Source: Clostridiales bacterium oral taxon 876 str. F0540 (lineage in GTDB: Bacteria; Bacillota; Clostridia; Clostridiales; Clostridiaceae). Taken from it: DNA of 64,000 bases. Shown here piece by piece: positions 8,972-16,060 of the stretch. The DNA lies in contig KE993496.1 of the NCBI GenBank assembly GCA_000466585.1, forward strand, positions 188,262-252,261, read 5' to 3'. Each line of letters begins with the position of its first letter. The stretch's first letter is position 1. The notes below the pieces were generated by a model, which saw only the letters and a list, made by a program, of their open reading frames with translations, was not told the origin of the DNA and ran no database searches. The position numbers and the translations under genes were made by a program.

Positions 8972-10117
8972 GTGAAAATAACAGCAGTTAAAGTATATAA
9001 AATAAAACCAAGATGGATATTCATAAAAATAAGCACAGACGAAGGAATAGACGGATGGGGCGAGCTTATATCAGGAACAAAGACAGAAACAGTTGTTGCT
9101 GGTGCCAATGAAATGGGCAAATACCTTATAGGAAGAAATCCTTTTGAAATAGAAAGACTCTGGCAGGAGCTTTACCGCTCCTTCTTCAGAGGCGGTCCAA
9201 TTAACATGACTGTAATCTCCGGAATTGAAATGGCACTTTGGGATATAAAGGGTAAGGCTTTCAATATTCCTGTGTATGAATTCCTAGGGGGAGCAGCTAG
9301 AGATAAAATAATGGTTTATTCCTGGATCGGTGGGGACAGGCCTTCAGAGGTTGTAAAAGAAGCTCTTGATAGAAAAGAAAGAGGCTTCCAGGCAATTAAA
9401 ATGAATGCAACTGAAGAGCTTCACTATATAGATTCCTTTAAAAAGGTTCAAGCAGTTGTGGATAGAGTTGCATCTATTAGAGAAGCAGTAGGCTATGACC
9501 TAAATATAGGTGTAGATTTCCATGGAAGAGTTCATAAGCCAATGGCAAAGGTTCTTGCAAAAGAACTCGATCCATATAAATTAATGTTCCTTGAAGAGGT
9601 TGTACTTCCAGAAAATGAAGAAGCTTTTGCTGAAGTAGCAAAATATACTTCAACACCTCTTGCAACAGGGGAAAGACTATACACTAGATGGGAATTTAAA
9701 AATATCCTTAAGAATGGTGTTATAGATATAATTCAGCCAGATCTAGCACTAACAGGCGGCATACTTGAAGGAAGAAAAATTGCAGCAATGGCTGAAGCCT
9801 TTGATATTGCAGTAGCACCTCATGCGCCATACGGACCAATAGCACTTGCAGCTACACTGCAAATGGATGTATGTACTCCAAACGTATTTATTCAAGAGCA
9901 AAGCTTAGGAATACACTATAATAAAGGTTTCGATCTTCTAGACTTTGTTAAGAATAAAGAAATATTTGAATACAAGGATGGTTATGTAAATATCCCAACT
10001 AAGCCAGGCCTTGGACTAGAAATTGATGAAGATTTCGTTGAAAAGGTTGCACTTGAAGGTCTTAACTGGACTAATCCTAAGTGGAAAAACTACGATGGAA
10101 CTATTGCGGAATGGTAA
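8972..10117 (+). CDS. dgoD: D-galactonate dehydratase-like enzyme (enolase superfamily, DgoD type)
   Basis: The 381-residue protein resembles DgoD along its whole length. Visible catalytic and metal residues are D182 and H184 (in VDFHGRV), E208 (FLEEV), E234 (ATGERL) and H284 (APHAPYGP). From memory of E. coli DgoD these align one position earlier than D183, H185, E209, E235 and H285. The DgoD-typical tail LGIHYNKG...LLDFVKNKE is also present. The known DgoD reaction dehydrates D-galactonate to 2-keto-3-deoxygalactonate. Here it lies in a PTS operon without a KDGal kinase, so a 6-phosphorylated substrate is plausible. It starts at GTG behind GAGGTGA, 22 nt after EIIC. Confidence 0.87.
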   Translation: MKITAVKVYKIKPRWIFIKISTDEGIDGWGELISGTKTETVVAGANEMGKYLIGRNPFEIERLWQELYRSFFRGGPINMTVISGIEMALWDIKGKAFNIPVYEFLGGAARDKIMVYSWIGGDRPSEVVKEALDRKERGFQAIKMNATEELHYIDSFKKVQAVVDRVASIREAVGYDLNIGVDFHGRVHKPMAKVLAKELDPYKLMFLEEVVLPENEEAFAEVAKYTSTPLATGERLYTRWEFKNILKNGVIDIIQPDLALTGGILEGRKIAAMAEAFDIAVAPHAPYGPIALAATLQMDVCTPNVFIQEQSLGIHYNKGFDLLDFVKNKEIFEYKDGYVNIPTKPGLGLEIDEDFVEKVALEGLNWTNPKWKNYDGTIAEW

Positions 10118-10135
10118 CATTTTACTTCGCAAAAT

Positions 10136-10280
10136 AATGTAGAATGTAGAATGTAAAATGTAGATTTTAGAATGAAGGATGCTTGGAAAGAAAAGCTTAA
10201 TTAAATATCGGTGCGAAGCACCTTCTGATTTGAAAATCCCTGTAAAGGGATTTTCTTCATTCATTTTACATTCTTCATTA
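10136..10280 (+). repeat. MITE-like palindromic element B
   Basis: A 145-nt intergenic stretch has a perfect 13-bp terminal-type inverted repeat (AGAATGTAAAATG at 10148-10160 and its complement at 10262-10274), preceded by short iterations of AGAATGTA. Inside are two perfect hairpins, GGTGCgaaGCACC (10210-10222) and AAAATCCCtgtaaaGGGATTTT (10233-10254). It fills the space between the dehydratase and the phosphatase gene and ends just before the latter's ribosome site. No reading frame of note is present. This is the only copy I see in the window. Confidence 0.6.
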
Positions 10281-10298
10281 AATTAAGGAGGGGTTTTT

Positions 10299-11123
10299 TT
10301 GAATTATAAGCTAATCTGTATTGATTTAGATGGAACCTTGCTGGATGATGAATGTCAGATATCAGAAAAAAATAAACAGGCTTTAAAAGCGGCTGTAGAT
10401 AGGGGGATTCGTATAGCCTTTACAACAGGCAGGCTCTTTACTTCAGCAAGGCTTCATGCGAGCAAGGCTGGAATTAAGGTATCTATTATTGGTTCTAATG
10501 GGGCATACATTAGAGAGATAGATGGGGAAGAAGCAATATTTCAATGTCCATTAGACAGGCAGGGCGTTGACAAGGTTTGCGATGTAATAGAAAAATATAA
10601 TTTGGATATAAACTTTAATACTTTTGACAGGGTTATTACAGATTATGAGCTTCCTCCAACTAATAATCATGTGTTAGCAAACAAAACTGTGTCTGAAGAA
10701 CTTAAAATTAAATTTGGTGTTCATAAAAACCTTAGAGAAATCTATGATATTTATAAGGAAGGCTTGTTTAAAGTTTTAATGTTTTCTAAGAATGGCACAG
10801 AAACTATTAAAAAAGCAAGACTTGAGCTTGAGGAGTTCGGCGGACTTGAGATAGCAAGCTCAAAGGCAGATAATATCGAAGTTATGGCTAAGGGCATGAC
10901 AAAGGGAAGAGGTATTAAAACCCTTGCAGAAATTTTAGGAATAAATGAGGAAGAAATAATGTGCATTGGAGACAGTGAAAATGATATTTCAATGTTCAAT
11001 GCATCGGGGCTTAAGATAGCAATGGGAAATGCAACAGAAGAACTAAAAGCTATGGCTGATTATGTAACTGAAACTAATATAAACTCAGGAGTCGGCAAGG
11101 CTATTGAAAAGTTTATATTATAA
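10299..11123 (+). CDS. HAD superfamily phosphatase, Cof/YidA type
   Basis: The 274-residue Cof-type HAD hydrolase has motif I CIDLDGTLLDDE (nucleophile and acid/base aspartates), motif II TTGRL, a lysine in the MAKGMTKGRG region, and motif IV IGDSENDISMF. It dephosphorylates sugar phosphates or related small molecules in the cytoplasm. TTG start behind AAGGAGGGG. It closes the PTS/dehydratase operon (element B lies between), so it may relieve sugar-phosphate stress or trim a phosphorylated intermediate. Substrates of this family are broad and cannot be assigned. The terminator at 11163-11209 follows. Confidence 0.85.
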   Translation: MNYKLICIDLDGTLLDDECQISEKNKQALKAAVDRGIRIAFTTGRLFTSARLHASKAGIKVSIIGSNGAYIREIDGEEAIFQCPLDRQGVDKVCDVIEKYNLDINFNTFDRVITDYELPPTNNHVLANKTVSEELKIKFGVHKNLREIYDIYKEGLFKVLMFSKNGTETIKKARLELEEFGGLEIASSKADNIEVMAKGMTKGRGIKTLAEILGINEEEIMCIGDSENDISMFNASGLKIAMGNATEELKAMADYVTETNINSGVGKAIEKFIL

Positions 11124-11162
11124 TCTGGGTTTTAGCCAAGCTTAGTAAAAATATCATCAAGC

Positions 11163-11209
11163 ATATAGAAAAGGTGCTGCATAATTGAAAGGCAGCACCT
11201 TTTCTATAT
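11163..11209. terminator. Bidirectional intrinsic terminator
   Basis: A perfect 18-bp stem (ATATAGAAAAGGTGCTGC and its complement) with an 11-nt loop separates two convergent genes. The A-rich left arm and T-rich right arm supply a U-run for both directions. Confidence 0.85.
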
Positions 11210-12262
11210 TTATAACACAAACTTAACGCATACCGGGCTGGGAATTGAAATTGAATACTCTGTATTTGTAAGCCTGCCTGTGTTTTTATCTATTCTAAAT
11301 ACTACAATATTATTTGTATTCATATTTGCAGCAAGTAGGAAGTTTCCGCTTGGATCTATTTCAAAATCCCGAGGATGATCTCCTTCTGTAGAAACATGTT
11401 CAGCCAGTGAAAGCTTTCCTGAGGAAGCATCTATTTTAAATACTGCAATACTGTTGTGCCCGCGATTTGAAGCATATAGATAATTTCCATCAGGGGATAT
11501 ATGGATTGCAGCCCCGATACTTTCTCCGTTAAAATCCTCCGGTAAAGCATTGAAATATCCAATTTGCTCAAAGCTTCCGTTTGAAGAATCATATTGAAGT
11601 GCTAATACCTCAGAACTAAGCTCTGTCAAAACATAGGCATACTTTCCATTTGGGTGAAAAGCCATATGTCTTGGACCGGAGCCTGGCTTAAAGATTATTT
11701 CATTAGCCTTTGATAATATTCCGTTACTAAAAGAATAAATAATTACTTTATCAATCCCGAGGTCTACTACACATAAATATTTATCATCAGGTGTAAGCTG
11801 TGCAAAATGAGCATGAGCCTTCTCCTGTCTGTCTTTATTTGGACCTGATCCTTCATGCTGAACTTTACAGGAATAAGACTTAATACTTCCTTCTTCATTA
11901 ATTGGAAAAACCTCTGCATTCCCCATATGATAATTTGCTGAGAAAACATAATTATCCTTGCTGTCTAAGCTTACATAGCAAGGCGAGCTGCCTGGCTCTA
12001 ATTCATAGTTTAAGAAATTAAGTTTTCCTGTATTGTTATCAATAGAATATGCAGCTGTACCGCCCTTATCATTTACTTTGATAACAGAATATAAATATTT
12101 GCTGCTCTTAGAAATATTTATATATGTAGGATTAGAAGCTTCTGCCGCTAAGGATATATCTTCAATTTTGCCGGTATTAGAATTAAATGAAAAGGTATAA
12201 ATACCTTTACTTTCTCCCTTAGTATAAGTTCCGATGTAGGCTCTAAAGATTTTATTGTCCAT
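11210..12262 (-). CDS. Lactonase family beta-propeller protein (YbhE/Pgl type)
   Basis: The 350-residue protein contains repeating blades such as GTYTKGESKGIYTFSFNSNTGKIE, SRGHNSIAVFKID and LLAANMNTNNIVVF, typical of the seven-bladed lactonase/6-phosphogluconolactonase family (PF10282). These enzymes hydrolyse sugar lactones, classically 6-phosphogluconolactone. There is no signal peptide, so it is cytoplasmic. It is convergent with the sugar-acid operon, which makes an aldonolactone substrate attractive but unproven. A CTCCT-complement (AGGAGG) site precedes the ATG, and its own promoter lies just upstream. Confidence 0.85.
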   Translation of the reverse strand: MDNKIFRAYIGTYTKGESKGIYTFSFNSNTGKIEDISLAAEASNPTYINISKSSKYLYSVIKVNDKGGTAAYSIDNNTGKLNFLNYELEPGSSPCYVSLDSKDNYVFSANYHMGNAEVFPINEEGSIKSYSCKVQHEGSGPNKDRQEKAHAHFAQLTPDDKYLCVVDLGIDKVIIYSFSNGILSKANEIIFKPGSGPRHMAFHPNGKYAYVLTELSSEVLALQYDSSNGSFEQIGYFNALPEDFNGESIGAAIHISPDGNYLYASNRGHNSIAVFKIDASSGKLSLAEHVSTEGDHPRDFEIDPSGNFLLAANMNTNNIVVFRIDKNTGRLTNTEYSISIPSPVCVKFVL

Positions 12263-12283
12263 ACTAAAATCCTCCTATAAATC

Positions 12284-12311
12284 AATATAGTTAAAATATA
12301 TCATAAAACAA
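12284..12311 (-). promoter_or_regulatory. Predicted promoter of the lactonase gene
   Basis: Read on the minus strand, TTGTTT, a 16-nt spacer and TATATT end 21 nt before the lactonase start. Directly upstream is a perfect palindrome, CTTGTTTTAACAAG (about 12321-12334), a candidate operator. Confidence 0.45.
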
Positions 12312-12429
12312 TATAAATAACTTGTTTTAACAAGGGTTTTTACAAAATATTTATTATTTATAAGTTGAGTTCATTGCTTGTATATAAGTTATTAACTTAA
12401 TGCATTATTTATACATCTTCATTGTAGAG

Positions 12430-13518
12430 TTATTTATTAAATACTGTGCAGTAATTTCCTTCAGGAGTTCTGCACCTTGAACAGCTTATACATATGGATT
12501 TTCTTCTATCCCCTAACTTCCACCTTTTAATCAAGTCAGGTTCAGCAAGCAATGGTCTTGATAAAGCAAAATATTCAATATTGGTTTCGTTTAAAACTTT
12601 TTCTATTGAGTTAATATCTCTAAAGCCTCCGACTGTGATTACAGGTATTTTAAGCTCACTGCTTATAATCTTTCCGTATTCAGTAAAATAGCCTTCCTTT
12701 TGTATGACATAACTATCATAAACTACTCCTGTCATATCTCTTGCTTTTCCATGCACATTTCCTGAAAGCTCTATAGCATCAACTCCAATGTCTTCAAGCT
12801 TTTTGCAGATTTCTTTGGTTTCTTCAAAGCTTAGTCCTCCTGCAAAGAAATCAGTTGCAGTAAGCTTAACTAAAATAGGGAAATCCTTTCCTACCTTTTC
12901 TCTCATTTTAAAATAAATCTCTAATAAAAATCTCGTTCTATTTTCTAAGCTGCCGCCATACTCATCAGTTCGCCTATTATAATAAGGACTTAAAAATTGA
13001 TTTATAAGATAAGTATGAGCACCATGTATCTCTACCCCGTCAAAACCAGACTCCTTTGCTCGTTTTCCTGCCTCAGCAAAAGCATTAACTATATAGGCTA
13101 TCTCTTCTTTAGTCATAGTCTTGCCCGTAACCTTTGTTCCTATCTCAGGGACCTCACTTGGAGCATATATAATTCTTTCGCCAACATTATAGGTAGTTTT
13201 GGTTCCGCCATAAGCAATTTGAAGAACTATCTTTGAGCCGTTCGTATGAACAATATCCGTAAGCTTTTTGTATTCAGGAATAAAAGAGTCATTATAAATA
13301 CCCATCATTCCCGGATTAGGTTGTTCTTCTTTTACGACATTAGCATAACCGGTAATAATAAGACCAAGTTCATTGCAAGCTAGGACTTTATAGATATCAC
13401 AGAGCTTCTCAGTAAGATGTCCGTCTGTATCGGCCATGTTTTCCCATGTTGCACTTCTTATAAATCTATTTTTTATTGTTATATTTCCTAATTTAGTTTC
13501 CTCAAATAAACTTTTCAT
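12430..13518 (-). CDS. NADH:flavin oxidoreductase, old yellow enzyme family
   Basis: The 362-residue TIM-barrel flavoprotein has family blocks NRFIRSATWENMADTDG, LQIAYGGTKT, EIHGAHTYLINQFLSPYYNRRTDEYGG, VKLTATDF and ITVGGFRD. The His and Tyr in the EIHGAH...Y region belong to the active site. The C-terminus CISCSRC...C is a cysteine cluster seen in some clostridial members and might bind metal or iron-sulfur, although the usual full downstream domains of dienoyl-CoA reductase are absent. It probably reduces electrophilic enones, nitro compounds or quinones with NAD(P)H. It is divergent from the MarR/ABC exporter operon and shares a TTAG-N4-CTAA box with it, suggesting common control. Confidence 0.88.
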   Translation of the reverse strand: MKSLFEETKLGNITIKNRFIRSATWENMADTDGHLTEKLCDIYKVLACNELGLIITGYANVVKEEQPNPGMMGIYNDSFIPEYKKLTDIVHTNGSKIVLQIAYGGTKTTYNVGERIIYAPSEVPEIGTKVTGKTMTKEEIAYIVNAFAEAGKRAKESGFDGVEIHGAHTYLINQFLSPYYNRRTDEYGGSLENRTRFLLEIYFKMREKVGKDFPILVKLTATDFFAGGLSFEETKEICKKLEDIGVDAIELSGNVHGKARDMTGVVYDSYVIQKEGYFTEYGKIISSELKIPVITVGGFRDINSIEKVLNETNIEYFALSRPLLAEPDLIKRWKLGDRRKSICISCSRCRTPEGNYCTVFNK

Positions 13519-13605
13519 TCAGTTATTCCTTTCTGCATAATTATTGCTGCTATATCAACAATAATTATATAGAAATATATATTAATGAACAATATATGAA
13601 TTAAC

Positions 13606-13617
13606 TTAGGTGACTAA
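13606..13617. promoter_or_regulatory. Candidate MarR operator, copy 1 (oxidoreductase side)
   Basis: TTAGGTGACTAA, an inverted TTAG-N4-CTAA box within ACTTAGGTGACTAACAAAAT. It lies about 90 nt before the oxidoreductase start. A nearly identical box occurs downstream of the marR promoter, with the same flanks on both sides. Confidence 0.55.
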
Positions 13618-13682
13618 CAAAATATTTTTGATATACTACGGGTATGTAAACGAATAACTAGGGTATAATAAAATCATGAAAT

Positions 13683-13713
13683 GCAGAAGTATCAATACTT
13701 CTGCTTGTTTTAT
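13683..13713 (+). terminator. Isolated terminator-like hairpin
   Basis: A perfect 10-bp stem GCAGAAGTATcaATACTTCTGC is followed by TTGTTTTATT. It sits in the divergent intergenic region between two operons, 14 nt downstream of a TATAAT at 13664-13669. No convincing -35 is present, so a tiny transcript is possible but unsupported. Confidence 0.4.
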
Positions 13714-13743
13714 TAACAGATACCAAACATAATTAGACAGCTA

Positions 13744-13772
13744 TTGACTTAAAAATATTGTGGTGATAATAT
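13744..13772 (+). promoter_or_regulatory. Sigma-A promoter of the marR-ABC exporter operon
   Basis: TTGACT (13744-13749), a 17-nt spacer and TAATAT (13767-13772) form a near-consensus promoter 46 nt before marR. Confidence 0.78.
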
Positions 13773-13782
13773 AATAATATGC

Positions 13783-13794
13783 TTAGGCGACTAA
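13783..13794. promoter_or_regulatory. Candidate MarR operator, copy 2 (autoregulatory)
   Basis: TTAGGCGACTAA lies about 10 nt after the -10 element, at the expected transcription start, where a bound repressor would block the promoter. It is the second copy of the box found on the oxidoreductase side. Confidence 0.6.
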
Positions 13795-13817
13795 CTAAAA
13801 TGAGGAGAGATTGATAG

Positions 13818-14267
13818 ATGGTTTCATGGGATAGAGATTCTTTATTTGCACTGTTTTTTCAAGTGATTAAGCTTCAGCATAAAAGAATGCATTCATATCT
13901 TGAAAAAATTAATATTTACCCGGGCCAGCCGCCGCTTCTCATGGCTTTGAATTTTAAAGATGGTCAAAGTCAGAAGGAATTAGCAGAAAAACTGGCGATA
14001 AAGCCTGCAACTATTACGGTTATGATTGGAAGAATGGAAAAGGCTGAACTCGTTACCAGAAAACAAGACCCAGAGGATCAGCGTGTTTCAAGAGTTTACA
14101 TAACTGAAAAAGGCAGGGAGATTTGCAAGCAGTCGATGGAAATCGTTGATTGCATTAGTGAAGAGTGTTTTAGTAATTTTACTGAAGAAGAAAAGGCACT
14201 GCTTCGAAGGATGTTCATGCAGATGAGAGACAATCTTATTGAAGCTAGTAATAGAAAAAAAGATTAG
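13818..14267 (+). CDS. MarR family transcriptional regulator
   Basis: The 149-residue winged-helix protein has the MarR core LALNFKDGQSQKELAEKLAIKPATITVMIGRMEKAELVTRKQDPEDQRVSRVYITEKG (recognition helix plus wing) between dimerisation helices. It probably represses its own operon and the divergent oxidoreductase through the two TTAG-N4-CTAA boxes, and is released by a drug-like or electrophilic ligand. Two ABC exporter genes follow in the same direction, 45 nt after its stop. The context is that of a multidrug or toxic-compound efflux switch. The ligand is unknown. Confidence 0.9.
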   Translation: MVSWDRDSLFALFFQVIKLQHKRMHSYLEKINIYPGQPPLLMALNFKDGQSQKELAEKLAIKPATITVMIGRMEKAELVTRKQDPEDQRVSRVYITEKGREICKQSMEIVDCISEECFSNFTEEEKALLRRMFMQMRDNLIEASNRKKD

Positions 14268-14312
14268 GGTATAAGAAGATAAGAAGATATCAAGATAAGG
14301 AGATGATTATTT

Positions 14313-16040
14313 GTGGCTAAATTATTTAAATTTTTGAAGCCGTACTCAAGCTATATCGGTGCAATTTTAGTTCTATTATTTTTTCAGGCAATGGCAGATT
14401 TGTATTTGCCAACGTTAATGTCTAACATCATTAATAATGGTGTAGTTAACGGTGACACAGGTTACATTATGAAAATAGGAGGATTTATGCTGCTTGTAGC
14501 ACTTGGAGGAGCTATCAGTCAGATTTCGGCAAGTTATCTTTCTTCCAGAACAGCTACAGGATTTGCAAATGATTTAAGAAGAAATATTTTTACTAAAGCA
14601 GAAAGCTTTTCCCTTCATGAATTTGATAAAGTTGGAACTTCATCTATGATAACAAGAACAACCAACGATGTTACCCAGATTCAGCAAGTAACAGTAATGA
14701 TGCTTCGTATGATGATTTATGCACCAATAATGGCTGTTGGTGGTCTTATAATGGCTATTTCAAAGGATAAACAGCTTACTTGGGTACTTGCAGTTTCTAT
14801 ACCTCTATTAGGACTTGTAATTTTCTTTGTTGCAAAAAAGGCAATACCATTATTTAAATTGATGCAGAAGAAAATTGATAAAATAAATCTTGTTCTACGT
14901 GAAAATCTTACAGGTATCAGAGTAATACGTGCTTTCAATAGACAACAGGATGAAAAGGTTCGTTTTGAGGAAGCAAGTATTGATTTAACAAATACTGCTA
15001 TTAAGGTTAATAAAATGATGGCTGTAGTAATGCCTATCATGATGATAATAATGAATCTGACAAGCGTGTCAATTATTTGGTTTGGCGGTATCCGTATAGA
15101 TAACGGAGATATGCAGGTTGGAGATATGATGGCATTTATTCAGTATGCTATGCAGATAATGTTCTCTTTCTTAATGCTGGCTATGATGTTTGTATTAATT
15201 CCACGTGCTGAGGCTTCAGCTGAAAGAATTAATGAAGTGCTTGATATGGAACCAGAAATAGTTGATCCTAAAAGTGCTGATAAGGCTGATAAGCAGAGCG
15301 GTTATGTAGAGTTTAAAAATGTTTACTTTAGTTATCCTGGTGCAGAACAGCCTGCTATAGAAGATATAAGCTTTAGCGCAAAGCCGGGAGAAACAACAGC
15401 TATAATTGGTGGAACCGGTTCAGGAAAGTCTACTCTAATAAGTTTAATTCCACGTTTTTATGATATCCAAAGCGGAAGTATCTTAGTTGACGGGGTAGAA
15501 GTTCGTGAAATGACACAAGAGAACTTAAGGTCTAAAATAGGATTTGTTCCGCAAAAGGCTGTGCTCTTTACTGGTACAATTACTGATAACATAAGATATG
15601 GTAAAGAAGATGCTACTGAAGAAGAAGTTAAACACGCAGCAGAGGTTGCTCAAGCGACAGACTTTATTTCAAATATGAAAGAGGGTTACGATTCAGAGAT
15701 TGCTCAAGGCGGTACCAACGTTTCCGGCGGACAAAAGCAGAGACTTTCCATAGCAAGAGCTCTTGTCAGGAAACCGGAAATATATATCTTTGACGACAGC
15801 TTCTCAGCTTTAGACTTTAAAACTGATGCTAAGCTTAGAAGAGCTCTTAAGGAAGAAACTAAAGAAGCTACAGTTATTATAGTTGCTCAAAGAGTAAGTA
15901 CAGTAATGGATGCAGATAGAATTATAGTTTTGGATGAAGGCAAAATTGCCGGAATCGGAACCCATAAAGAGCTTTTAGCAAGCAATGAAATTTATCGCGA
16001 AATCGTATCTTCACAGCTTAGTGAAGAAGAATTAGCTTAA
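14313..16040 (+). CDS. Heterodimeric ABC exporter, subunit 1 (degenerate Walker B)
   Basis: A 575-residue half-transporter: six membrane segments (about 15-300), then a nucleotide-binding domain with Walker A GGTGSGKST, signature VSGGQKQRLS and Walker B IYIFDDSFSALD. The catalytic glutamate after Walker B is Asp here. In heterodimeric exporters such as BmrCD/LmrCD one subunit has exactly this change, leaving one hydrolytically weak site. GTG start behind AAGGAG. The partner gene follows after 20 nt. Likely substrates are drugs or lipophilic compounds, given the MarR regulator. Confidence 0.9.
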   Translation: MAKLFKFLKPYSSYIGAILVLLFFQAMADLYLPTLMSNIINNGVVNGDTGYIMKIGGFMLLVALGGAISQISASYLSSRTATGFANDLRRNIFTKAESFSLHEFDKVGTSSMITRTTNDVTQIQQVTVMMLRMMIYAPIMAVGGLIMAISKDKQLTWVLAVSIPLLGLVIFFVAKKAIPLFKLMQKKIDKINLVLRENLTGIRVIRAFNRQQDEKVRFEEASIDLTNTAIKVNKMMAVVMPIMMIIMNLTSVSIIWFGGIRIDNGDMQVGDMMAFIQYAMQIMFSFLMLAMMFVLIPRAEASAERINEVLDMEPEIVDPKSADKADKQSGYVEFKNVYFSYPGAEQPAIEDISFSAKPGETTAIIGGTGSGKSTLISLIPRFYDIQSGSILVDGVEVREMTQENLRSKIGFVPQKAVLFTGTITDNIRYGKEDATEEEVKHAAEVAQATDFISNMKEGYDSEIAQGGTNVSGGQKQRLSIARALVRKPEIYIFDDSFSALDFKTDAKLRRALKEETKEATVIIVAQRVSTVMDADRIIVLDEGKIAGIGTHKELLASNEIYREIVSSQLSEEELA

Positions 16041-16060
16041 GGACGGAAGGAGGCTAAAAC

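Noticed and set aside
12370..12400. Palindrome TAAGTTATTAACTTA as an operator or terminator
   Set aside because: It lies 3' of the lactonase promoter region without clear link to a gene; could be chance in AT-rich sequence.
13664..13713. Small RNA gene made of TATAAT plus terminator hairpin
   Set aside because: No -35 element at the right distance and only about 30 nt of possible transcript; kept only as a terminator-like hairpin.
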